Shown in pieces: positions 52,344-59,995 of a DNA stretch of 64,000 bases (position 1 is its first letter; every line of letters starts with the position of its first letter). The notes under the pieces are model-generated. The model was not told where the DNA came from. It did no database searches and worked only from the letters and a program-made list of their open reading frames with translations. Source of the stretch: Streptomyces sp. HM190 (GTDB lineage Bacteria; Actinomycetota; Actinomycetes; Streptomycetales; Streptomycetaceae); assembly GCF_009857135.1 (NCBI RefSeq), contig NZ_CP047318.1:5704001-5768000 (forward strand). Reading direction: 5' to 3'. A program made the position numbers and the translations under genes.

Positions 52344-55139
52344 TCAGCCGTCCGTCGGCTCAACAGCCGCTGCCGCCTTCCGTGCCCGCCGACGCGGCGC
52401 CGGCGTCTCGGCCGCAGCCGCGTCCTCGGCGGCGGCCGCAGCCGGAGCGGCGGCCTTGCGCGTGCGACGCGGCTTGGTGGCCTGCTCCTCCGTCGGCTGG
52501 GCCGGAACCGACGCCTCGACCGGCGCCTCGGCGACCTTCCGCGTACGGCGGCGGGTCTTGGGCGCGGCTTCCTCGGCCAGGGCCTCGGACGCGTCGACCG
52601 GTGCCTCCACGGCCTTGCGGGTGGTCCGGCGGCGGGTCTTGGGCGCGGCCTCCTCGGCGGTGGCTGTTCCCTCGACCGTCACCGCGGTCTTGCGGGTCCG
52701 GCGGCGGGGCTTGGCGGCCTCCTCGGCGGCGGGCGTGCCTTCGGCCGTGTCGAGCGCGGCCTCGGCGGCGGGCGCCGTCTCGGTGGTCGCGGGGGCGGGG
52801 GCCTCCGCGGCCTTCCGGGTGCGCCGACGCGTCTTCGGGGCGGCTTCCTCGGTGACCGTGCCCTCGACCGTGTCGACCGCGTCGACCGGCGCCTCGGCGA
52901 CCTTCCGCGTACGGCGGCGGGGCGCGGCTTCCTCGGCCAGGGCCTCGGACGCGTCGACCGGTGCCTCCACGGCCTTGCGGGTGGTCCGGCGGCGGGTCTT
53001 GGGCGCGGCCTCCTCGGCGGTGGCTGTTCCCTCGACCGTGACCTCGGCCGTCACCGCGGTCTTGCGGGTCCGGCGGCGGGGCTTGGCGGCCTCCTCGGCG
53101 GCGGGCGTGCCTTCGGCCGTGTCGAGCGCGGCCTCGGCGGCGGGCGCCGTCTCGGTGGTCGCGGGGGCGGGGGCCTCCGCGGCCTTCCGGGTGCGCCGAC
53201 GCGTCTTCGGGGCGGCTTCCTCGGTGACCGTGCTCTCGACCGTGTCGAGCGTCACCTCGGCGGCCGGAGCCTCCACCGGTTCCGCCGACGCGGTCTTGCG
53301 GGTGCGGCGGCGGCGCGGCTTCGCCTCCTCGCCAGCGGGCAGCGCGCCCGCGGTGTCCGCGACGCCCTCGACCGTGCTCACGGCCGAAGCCCTCACGGCA
53401 TCCGTGGCCGCCGTGGCGTCCGCGGCGACAGGGGTGGCGTCCAGGGCCTTCTGGGCCCCCTCCGTCTCCACCGTCGACGTCACCGGCTGGGCCGTCGGCG
53501 TCGCGCCGCTGCGGGTGCGGCGACGGCGGCGCGGCGTGCGGGGGCCGGCGTCGGGCTCGGTGGCCGTGCCCGACGTCTCCGTGGGCCGCGTCGGCTCGGT
53601 CACCGCCGTCGCCTCGGGGGCCGTCGCGTCCACGGCCGCGCCACCGCGCGTCCGGCGGCGCCGACGCGGCGTACGCGCCGGGCGCTCACGCTCGGTGGAC
53701 GCTGCCGGGCCGGAGGAACGGCCGCCGCGCCCGCGGGCACCGCGACCACCCGGCTCACCGAGGTCTTCCAGCTCCTCGGCGTCGAGACCGGCCCGAGTGC
53801 GCTCCGAGCGCGGCAGGACACCCTTGGTGCCTGCCGGAATGCTCAGTTCCTCGAAGAGGTGCGGGGACGTGGAGTACGTCTCCGGCGGGTCGTTGAAGTT
53901 CAGCTCCAGCGCCTTGTTGATCAGCTGCCAGCGCGGGATGTCGTCCCAGTCGACGAGCGTGATCGCGATGCCCTTGGCGCCCGCGCGGCCCGTACGGCCG
54001 ATGCGGTGCAGGTACGTCTTCTCGTCCTCGGGGGACTGGTAGTTGATGACGTGGGTGACGCCCTCGACGTCGATGCCGCGCGCGGCGACGTCGGTGCAGA
54101 CGAGGACGTCGACCTTGCCGTTGCGGAAGGCGCGCAGCGCCTGCTCACGGGCGCCCTGGCCGAGGTCGCCGTGGACCGCGCCGGCGGCGAAGCCGCGCTG
54201 CTTGAGCTGGTCGGCGAGGTCGGCGGCCGTGCGCTTGGTGCGGCAGAAGACCATGGCCAGTCCCCGGCCCTCGGCCTGCAGTATGCGCGCGACCATCTCC
54301 GGCTTGTCCATGTTGTGCGCGCGGTAGATGTGCTGCGAGGTGTTGCGGACCGTCGCGCCCTCGTCGTCCGGGGACGTGGCGCGGATGTGCGTCGGCTGGG
54401 ACATGTAGCGGCGGGCCAGCCCGATGACCGCGCCCGGCATGGTCGCCGAGAACAGCATCGTCTGCCGCTTCGGCGGCAGCATGTCGATGATCTTCTCGAC
54501 GTCGGGCAGGAAGCCCAGGTCGAGCATCTCGTCGGCCTCGTCGAGGACGAGGCACTTGACGTGCTTCAGGTTCAGCTTCTTCTGGCCGGCCAGGTCGAGG
54601 AGCCGTCCAGGCGTGCCGATGACGACGTCGACGCCCTTCTTCAGGGCCTCGACCTGCGGCTCGTAGGCGCGACCGCCGTAGATCGCGGTGACGCGGACGT
54701 TACGCACCTTGCCGGCCGTCAGCAGGTCGTTGGTGACCTGGGTGCACAGCTCGCGGGTGGGGACGACGACGAGCGCCTGCGGGGCGTCGGTGAGGTCCTC
54801 GGGCCTGGCCCGGCCCGCCTCGACGTCGGCGGGGACGGTGACCCGCTCAAGGAGCGGGAGACCGAAGCCGAGCGTCTTGCCGGTGCCGGTCTTGGCCTGG
54901 CCGATGACGTCCGTGCCGGAGAGGGCGACCGGGAGCGTCATCTCCTGGATGGGGAAGGGAGTGACGATGCCGACGGCTTCCAGGGCCTCGGCCGTCTCGG
55001 GAAGGATTCCGAGATCTCGAAAAGTCGTAGTCAGGGTGCTGCCTCTTCTGTGTACGCGGTGTGGCGCGAGCGCGGGGGTCGTGTCGTCCGACCGTGCCTG
55101 TAGGACATCGGCCGCCCTCACGGGCTGGCCGTGTGGCAC
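52344..55139 (-). CDS. DEAD-box RNA helicase (RhlE-like) with long basic repeat tail
   Basis: ATP-dependent RNA helicase with a ~430-residue core: Q motif FPIQEM, Walker A AKTGTGKT, PTRELCTQ, DEAD box, SAT, and HRIGRTGRAG. The C-terminal ~440 residues are low complexity, built of repeated (K/P)xRRRTRK units separated by Ala/Glu/Thr/Val spacers, which likely bind RNA. The tail contains a recent tandem duplication (52521-53252). The start is unclear. GTG 55139 lacks a good Shine-Dalgarno. The conserved family start (M)TTTFRDLGILPE corresponds to a CTG at 55034 with AGAAGAGG at the correct spacing. Homologue of Rv3211. Confidence 0.85.
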   Translation of the reverse strand: MPHGQPVRAADVLQARSDDTTPALAPHRVHRRGSTLTTTFRDLGILPETAEALEAVGIVTPFPIQEMTLPVALSGTDVIGQAKTGTGKTLGFGLPLLERVTVPADVEAGRARPEDLTDAPQALVVVPTRELCTQVTNDLLTAGKVRNVRVTAIYGGRAYEPQVEALKKGVDVVIGTPGRLLDLAGQKKLNLKHVKCLVLDEADEMLDLGFLPDVEKIIDMLPPKRQTMLFSATMPGAVIGLARRYMSQPTHIRATSPDDEGATVRNTSQHIYRAHNMDKPEMVARILQAEGRGLAMVFCRTKRTAADLADQLKQRGFAAGAVHGDLGQGAREQALRAFRNGKVDVLVCTDVAARGIDVEGVTHVINYQSPEDEKTYLHRIGRTGRAGAKGIAITLVDWDDIPRWQLINKALELNFNDPPETYSTSPHLFEELSIPAGTKGVLPRSERTRAGLDAEELEDLGEPGGRGARGRGGRSSGPAASTERERPARTPRRRRRTRGGAAVDATAPEATAVTEPTRPTETSGTATEPDAGPRTPRRRRRTRSGATPTAQPVTSTVETEGAQKALDATPVAADATAATDAVRASAVSTVEGVADTAGALPAGEEAKPRRRRTRKTASAEPVEAPAAEVTLDTVESTVTEEAAPKTRRRTRKAAEAPAPATTETAPAAEAALDTAEGTPAAEEAAKPRRRTRKTAVTAEVTVEGTATAEEAAPKTRRRTTRKAVEAPVDASEALAEEAAPRRRTRKVAEAPVDAVDTVEGTVTEEAAPKTRRRTRKAAEAPAPATTETAPAAEAALDTAEGTPAAEEAAKPRRRTRKTAVTVEGTATAEEAAPKTRRRTTRKAVEAPVDASEALAEEAAPKTRRRTRKVAEAPVEASVPAQPTEEQATKPRRTRKAAAPAAAAAEDAAAAETPAPRRRARKAAAAVEPTDG
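52521..53252 (-). repeat. Tandem ~366-bp in-frame duplication in the helicase tail
   Basis: Two adjacent copies, 52521-52886 and 52887-53252, are almost identical. Differences seen are a 6-bp loss in the second copy (removing Lys-Thr from PKTRRR), a 12-bp insertion (around 53038-53050) and a few single-base changes such as CCC/CTC near 53234. The sum keeps the reading frame. The near-identity suggests recent duplication by slippage or unequal recombination. Confidence 0.85.
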
Positions 55140-55448
55140 GGGACCACTGCCGACGCTCTAGCGCTCATACCGCTGAGGGGTTCCCTCCGGACGCCGTACG
55201 CAGAGTGCCGTACGGAACAGGAGGGCTGTCGGGTCGGAGCCGATCGGGCCACCGACCGGGCATCCTCATGCGTGCGGCCTGTCGAAGACGGTCGAGATAC
55301 CGTGGTGGTGCGTCGACGTACTCGGCAGGCGCATTACCACCATACCCCGGAAACGCGCACATGCGATGGCCGATTTGGTCACGTAGTCGTTGTCACACCG
55401 ATCGACCGGGCCCTTCCGCCGTGCGCAGAGCGGGCTATTGTGCGCTTC
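55140..55448. other. Divergent region between the helicase and MiaE-like genes
   Basis: 309 bp. No gene is seen. It must hold promoters for both divergent genes. Moderately AT-rich patches occur around 55300-55400. Confidence 0.4.
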
Positions 55449-56210
55449 ATGACCACGTCTGACAAGCCTGAGAACGCCGCCGGTACCGCTGGGACGGCCG
55501 AGACCGCCGAGGTCACCGGCATCGCCGCCCAGGACTGGGCCCAAGCCGCGGCCGACCCGCAGTATCGCGCCGCCGTCGTGGATCTGCTCGGAGCGCTGGC
55601 GTACGGGGAACTGGCGGCGTTCGAACGGCTCGCGGAGGACGCGAAGCTGGCGCCGACGCTCGTCGACAAGGCGGAGCTGGCGAAGATGGCCGCCGCCGAG
55701 TTCCACCACTTCGAGAGGCTGCGGGACCGGCTCACGGAGATCGGCGAGGAGCCGACGCACGCCATGGAGCCGTTCGTGGACGCGCTCGACGGCTTCCACA
55801 AGCAGACGGCGCCCTCGGACTGGCTGGAGGGCCTGGTCAAGGCGTACGTCGGCGACTCGATCGCCAGTGACTTCTACCGGGAGGTCGCGGCGCACCTCGA
55901 CTCCGACACACGCGGGTTGGTGCTCGCGGTCCTCGACGACACCGGGCACGCCGAGTTCGCGGTGGAGAAGGTGCGGGCCGCGATCGACGAGGACCCGCGG
56001 GTCGGCGGGCGGCTCGCGCTGTGGGCGCGGCGGCTGATGGGCGAGGCGCTGTCGCAGTCGCAGCGGGTCGTGGCCGACCGGGACGCCCTGTCCACGATGC
56101 TCGTGGGCGGCGTGGCCGACGGGTTCGACCTGGCCGAGGTGGGCCGGATGTTCTCCCGCATCACCGAGGCCCACACGAAGCGGATGGCGGCGCTCGGCCT
56201 GGCCGCGTGA
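55449..56210 (+). CDS. Ferritin-like protein of the tRNA hydroxylase MiaE-like family
   Basis: A 253-aa protein with a ferritin-like four-helix core carrying the di-iron ligand pattern: YGELAAFERLAEDA (Glu), EFHHFERLRDRL (Glu/His), and a second pair around ASDFYREVAAHLDSD and DDTGHAEFAVEK. It resembles MiaE-type tRNA-(2-methylthio-N6-isopentenyl)adenosine hydroxylases and Rv3210c of mycobacteria, which also sits beside the helicase gene. ATG 55449. The first 25 residues are Ala/Thr/Glu-rich and probably flexible. The exact substrate is unproven. Confidence 0.8.
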   Translation: MTTSDKPENAAGTAGTAETAEVTGIAAQDWAQAAADPQYRAAVVDLLGALAYGELAAFERLAEDAKLAPTLVDKAELAKMAAAEFHHFERLRDRLTEIGEEPTHAMEPFVDALDGFHKQTAPSDWLEGLVKAYVGDSIASDFYREVAAHLDSDTRGLVLAVLDDTGHAEFAVEKVRAAIDEDPRVGGRLALWARRLMGEALSQSQRVVADRDALSTMLVGGVADGFDLAEVGRMFSRITEAHTKRMAALGLAA

Positions 56211-56398
56211 ACCGCTGACCGCTGTGGGCGTCGACGGCGGCGCCGCCGTCGGCTGCCGGCGCCGTGAGCCCTCAGTCGTCGTGGGGCGCTGCGCCCTTGG
56301 CGTCCGTGGGAGGCCGCGGGGCTTTCGTGGGCGGTCGCGTCCGCTCGGTGGCGCCGCGGCCCGGTGTCTCTTCTGAGGGCTCGTCGGGAGGCTCGCCC

Positions 56399-56668
56399 TT
56401 ACGCGGGGGCCGAGCTGCGTCGAAAACGCTCCGTCGGCCGCAGCAGGAGCGACAAGGACGCCGCGGCGACGATCGCGCCGCCGCTGAGGAGCACCAGGAC
56501 ATGGGTGGAGCCCAGGGCGCTGTGGGTGAGGAACGCGCCGAAGAGGGCGCCCGCCACGCCGGTCGGCAGGACGAGCGTGCGAGCCGGCAGACGGTGCGGC
56601 AGGCGGTAGACGGCGGCCCAGGCGAGGGCGAGTCCGACGAGTGCGGATCCGAGCGCTTCCAAGAACAT
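56399..56668 (-). CDS. Small membrane protein (89 aa) of unknown function
   Basis: Three hydrophobic spans (about 4-22, 32-52, 56-75) separated by short loops: FLEALGSALVGLALAWAAVY, LVLPTGVAGALFGAFLTH and GSTHVLVLLSGGAIVAAASL. The C-terminus is basic (RPTERFRRSSAPA). ATG 56668 is preceded by GGAGGGAACC. I recall similar proteins in other Streptomyces near DUF3107. No functional motif is visible. Confidence 0.72.
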   Translation of the reverse strand: MFLEALGSALVGLALAWAAVYRLPHRLPARTLVLPTGVAGALFGAFLTHSALGSTHVLVLLSGGAIVAAASLSLLLRPTERFRRSSAPA

Positions 56669-57010
56669 GATCGGGTTCCCTCCCGCACGGCCTGGCCTGG
56701 GCAAATCGGTCGTAGCCGGTACTACCCGCGAGTCACGGAACGCAATCCTCCTCCACGGACGAGTTGTGGCTGCGCTGTGCGTTTCGGGGCGCGGGAGCCG
56801 AGGGATCCGGGCATCGGGGAACCAGCGGGCATGCGCGGGAGCCGAGGCATTCGGGGGACACGGGGAACCTGCGGGAGCGCGCGGGCGGAGAGGCCGGTGC
56901 GTACGGTCCGGGGCGCCTGCGAGCGCACCGGGGCGCACGGGATGCATGCGCGGAGGGGCCCGGTGGTCTCACACCACCGGGCCCCTCCGTATGCCTCGTG
57001 CGCCTCTCGG
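56669..57010. other. Intergenic region upstream of the small membrane protein gene
   Basis: 342 bp. It contains short direct repeats rich in GGGACC/CGGGAGCC-type sequence and the terminator at 56952-56988. No convincing gene is seen. Confidence 0.4.
56952..56988 (-). terminator. Terminator of the DUF3107 gene
   Basis: Perfect 15-bp stem GGAGGGGCCCGGTGG / CCACCGGGCCCCTCC (56952-56966, 56974-56988), 22 bp past the DUF3107 stop on the minus strand. Confidence 0.82.
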
Positions 57011-57238
57011 CTACAGCGCGCTGAAACCGACCTTGCGGACGGTCGGCTCGCCGATGTCGATGTAGGCGAGACGGTCGGCCGGGATCAGCACCTTGCGACC
57101 GTGCTCGTCCGTGAGGCTCAGCAGCGCCGACTTGCCGGTCAGCGCCTCGGACACAGCACGCTCGACCTCCTCGGCACTCTGACCGCTCTCCAGAACGATC
57201 TCGCGGGGCGCGTGCTGCACGCCGATCTTGACCTCCAC
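57011..57238 (-). CDS. DUF3107 small protein (Rv3208A-like)
   Basis: A 75-aa soluble protein: VEVKIGVQHAPREIVLES, SAEEVERAVSEALTGKSALLSL, then DEHGRKVLIPADRLAYIDIG and a basic TVRKVGFSAL end. It is a conserved actinobacterial family of unknown function, found next to the TetR gene in mycobacteria as here. GTG 57238 with GAGGGACAT upstream; the frame is open a further 19 codons without conservation. Confidence 0.87.
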   Translation of the reverse strand: MEVKIGVQHAPREIVLESGQSAEEVERAVSEALTGKSALLSLTDEHGRKVLIPADRLAYIDIGEPTVRKVGFSAL

Positions 57239-57367
57239 GGCTATGTCCCTCCGACGGTCAGTGAAGTGCGCGGGCGTCCGCGCCGTACCCAGCACACATT
57301 AGCCCGGTGAGGGGACGTCCACCCTCCGCTCGGCAACGCCAGGAGCGAACAGGGTGCGGGAACAAAA

Positions 57368-57403
57368 CCCCGGACCAGGGGTGTACCGAACACCGGTCCG
57401 GGG
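57368..57403 (-). terminator. Intrinsic terminator of the TetR gene
   Basis: Nested stem CCCCGGACC / GGTCCGGGG (57368-57376, 57395-57403) with an inner GGTGT/ACACC stem. On the minus strand it is followed by TTTTGTT, a proper U-run. Confidence 0.85.
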
Positions 57404-57417
57404 CCGTGGGGTGACGC

Positions 57418-58059
57418 TCAGTGGTGCTCGATGCCGTGCAGCGGGAAGCCGGCGATGCCGCGCCACGCCAGCGAGGCCAGGAGCTGGACCGCCTGCTCGC
57501 GCGGGACGCTGCGGTCGCTGTGCAGCCAGGACCGCGCCACGACCTGGGCGAGACCGCCCAGCCCGGAGGCGAGGAGCATCGACTCCGCGCGCGACAGACC
57601 GGTGTCCTCGGCGATGACGTCGCAGATGGCCTCCGCGCACTCGTTCGTGACCTTGTCGACGCGCTCGCGCACGGCGGGCTCGTTCGTCAGGTCCGACTCG
57701 AAGACCAGCCGGAAGGCGCCGCCCTCGTCCTCGACGTAGGCGAAGTACGCGTCCATCGTGGCCCGTACGCGCTGCTTGTTGTCGGTCGTCGAGGCGAGAG
57801 CCCCGCGCACGGCCTGGATGAGGGACTCGCAGTGCTGGTCCAGCAGAGCCAGGTAGAGGTCGAGCTTGCCCGGGAAGTGCTGGTAGAGAACCGGCTTGCT
57901 GACGCCGGCGCGCTCGGCGATGTCGTCCATCGCGGCCGCGTGATAACCCTGGGCCACGAAGACTTCCTGGGCGGCGCCCAGCAGCTGGTTCCGTCGGGCT
58001 CGGCGCGGAAGGCGTGTGCCCCGCGGGCGTGCCGCCTCTGTCTGCTCGATGGCTGTCAC
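57418..58059 (-). CDS. TetR-family transcriptional regulator
   Basis: A 213-aa repressor-type protein. The N-terminal helix-turn-helix domain runs from RRNQLLGAAQEVFVAQGYHAAAMDDIAERAGVSKPVLYQHF to FPGKLDLYLALLDQH. The C-terminal ligand-binding domain is helical (YVEDEGGAFRLVFESDLTNEPAVRERVD). GTG 58059 with GGGAGGCGG upstream. Homologue of Rv3208 (a TetR regulator in mycobacteria). The target genes are not known; the alpha/beta-hydrolase and small genes around it are candidates. Confidence 0.88.
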   Translation of the reverse strand: MTAIEQTEAARPRGTRLPRRARRNQLLGAAQEVFVAQGYHAAAMDDIAERAGVSKPVLYQHFPGKLDLYLALLDQHCESLIQAVRGALASTTDNKQRVRATMDAYFAYVEDEGGAFRLVFESDLTNEPAVRERVDKVTNECAEAICDVIAEDTGLSRAESMLLASGLGGLAQVVARSWLHSDRSVPREQAVQLLASLAWRGIAGFPLHGIEHH

Positions 58060-58334
58060 GCCGCCTCCCAAAATCGTCCATGTGCGGTGTGCGCCGCGCC
58101 GCCATCGTACTTTTCGGTAACCCTGGTGCGCGCGGTGCGAGCGCAGAATTTCACGGACCGGACGCCGGGGAAAGTGCCGCGGACCACGTCAAACACGGGC
58201 AGGGCGGACAGGGAGAAGTCCTTGCCCGTCACCGATCGTCGTCCTCCGCGTCACCGGCGGTCGTCCTCGGGAGGTGGGGCGGCTGCGGGTGCGCGGCCGT
58301 GGCCAGGTCGCCGGACGTCCCGGCTGGGGCCGTC

Positions 58335-58559
58335 CTAGCGGTAGTCGTCCTCGTCGAGGTCGACCACGCGGGCCTGTTCGGCGAGGTCGGCCGGGTTGGC
58401 GGCGCCCGGGTCGACGTCGGTCAGCGGGTCGTCCCGGCCCGGGGTGACGTAGGTGTGCTGCTCGGCGATATCGGCCTCGGGGGCCTCGACGTCGTCGATC
58501 TTCACGGAATCGGCCTCCGTCTCCGCGAACGTCTCGGGATCGGTGGGGTCAACGGCCAT
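58335..58559 (-). CDS. Small acidic protein (74 aa), unknown function
   Basis: MAVDPTDPETFAETEADSVKIDD then VEAPEADIAEQHTYVTPGRDD and a tail ending DEDDYR. Very acidic, without hydrophobic segments, probably disordered. ATG 58559 is preceded by GGGGAGACC, a strong ribosome-binding site, so translation is likely. It is on the same strand as TetR but ~275 bp upstream of it. Confidence 0.65.
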   Translation of the reverse strand: MAVDPTDPETFAETEADSVKIDDVEAPEADIAEQHTYVTPGRDDPLTDVDPGAANPADLAEQARVVDLDEDDYR

Positions 58560-58814
58560 CTTGGTCTCCCCTTCCTGTTCCTGTTCCCGCCTGCCTCGGT
58601 GCTGCCGGAACGCTGTGGAGCGGCAGGGGCCACGTACGGGCGTGCCTTGTCGCCTACGAGCCTAGGAGACAGCCCAAGGTGGCGCTATGCGGTCCGGTGG
58701 TGACGGGACTTCGGGTTCCGGCGTGGTCGCGGTGACCACGCCGTGGTCCGGTACCCCGCCTGGCGCGGCTGGATCTGTGACGGCGAACACGTGAACCACT
58801 ACGTGATCGTCTCG

Positions 58815-58820
58815 TAACAT
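58815..58820 (+). promoter_or_regulatory. Possible -10 element of a leaderless mRNA
   Basis: TAACAT ends 7 bp before the ATG at 58827, with TGAACC about 17 bp further upstream. No Shine-Dalgarno precedes the ATG. This fits a leaderless start; consensus evidence only. Confidence 0.4.
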
Positions 58821-58826
58821 TGCCGC

Positions 58827-59987
58827 ATGTCTTCGACCGAGCTGCCGTCCCTGATGACCGCCACCGCGTCGCCGAAGGCGAGTTCCGTGCGCGTGGCGCC
58901 CGGGGAGCGGCTCAGGTCGGTGAGACTGCCGGGGATCACTCTGGCCGTCCGGTCGAGAACACCGGCCCGCGACGATCTGCCGCCCGCCCTGTACGTACAC
59001 GGCCTGGGCGGCTCCTCGCAGAACTGGTCGGCGCTGATGCCGCTGCTCGACGGTTCGGTGGCCAGCGAGGCCGTCGACCTGCCCGGTTTCGGCGACTCGC
59101 CGCCGCCGGACGACGGCAACTACTCGGTCACGGCACACGCGCGTGCCGTCATCCGCTATCTCGACGCGTCCGGGCGCGGCCCGGTGCACCTCTTCGGCAA
59201 CTCCCTCGGCGGCGCGGTCAGCACCCGCGTCGCGGCCCTGCGCCCCGACCTCGTCCGGACGCTGACGCTGGTGTCGCCCGCCCTGCCCGAACTGCGTGTG
59301 CAGCGCACCGCGGTGCCGACCGGCATGCTCGCGGTCCCCGGTGTCGCCGCGCTCTTCACCCGCTTCACCAGGGGGTGGACGGCCGAGCAGCGCGTCCGGG
59401 GTGTCATGGCGCTCTGCTACGGCGACCCCGGCCGCGTCACCGAGGAGGGCTTCCGCAACGCGGTGGAGGAGATGGAGCGGCGCCTCCAGCTCCCCTATAT
59501 GTGGGACGCGATGACGCGGTCCGCGCGCGGCATCGTCGACGCGTACACCCTGGGCGGGCAGCACTCGCTGTGGCGCCAGGCCGAGCGCGTCCTCGCCCCG
59601 ACGCTCCTCGTCTACGGCCGCCGCGACCGGCTCGTCGGCTACCGCATGGCCCAGCGCGCCGCCCGCGCCTTCCGCGACTCGCGCCTCGTCTCCCTGCCGG
59701 ACGCCGGGCACGTCGCCATGATGGAGTACCCGGAGGCGGTGGCCGCAGCCTTCGGCGACCTGCTGGCCGATACGGTCAGGAGGGCGTCGAACGGTGTGGG
59801 AGGCTCTGAGGGACATGGCTCCGGGGCGCGGCGATCGGGCGTACGGGGCGCGGCGACGTCGGCCCGGGACGGGGCGGACACGGAGCGGGTGAACGGGGAG
59901 TCCGTGAACGGCAAGCCGGCGCAGGGCGAGCCTGACGATTCCGTCGGGGACGGTGCCGTCCCCGACGCACCCGCAGTGGGGAGCTGA
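58827..59987 (+). CDS. Alpha/beta-hydrolase (Rv3207c-neighbour type)
   Basis: A 386-aa hydrolase. Motifs are LYVHGLGGSSQNW (oxyanion hole), the nucleophile Ser in LFGNSLGGAV, the acid in YGRRDRLVGY and the His in LPDAGHVAMMEYP. The last ~70 residues after the fold are Gly/Ala/Glu-rich and probably disordered. Substrate unknown. ATG 58827 may begin a leaderless message. The next gene, the DUF3152 metalloprotease, starts 9 bp after its stop, so the two form an operon. Confidence 0.85.
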   Translation: MSSTELPSLMTATASPKASSVRVAPGERLRSVRLPGITLAVRSRTPARDDLPPALYVHGLGGSSQNWSALMPLLDGSVASEAVDLPGFGDSPPPDDGNYSVTAHARAVIRYLDASGRGPVHLFGNSLGGAVSTRVAALRPDLVRTLTLVSPALPELRVQRTAVPTGMLAVPGVAALFTRFTRGWTAEQRVRGVMALCYGDPGRVTEEGFRNAVEEMERRLQLPYMWDAMTRSARGIVDAYTLGGQHSLWRQAERVLAPTLLVYGRRDRLVGYRMAQRAARAFRDSRLVSLPDAGHVAMMEYPEAVAAAFGDLLADTVRRASNGVGGSEGHGSGARRSGVRGAATSARDGADTERVNGESVNGKPAQGEPDDSVGDGAVPDAPAVGS

Positions 59988-59995
59988 GGCGCGGC

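Noticed and set aside
56272-56688. A second minus-strand frame overlapping the 89-aa membrane protein
   Set aside because: Arg/Ser/Pro-rich shadow with no hydrophobic pattern. The overlapping frame with three clear membrane spans and a GGAGGG site is preferred.
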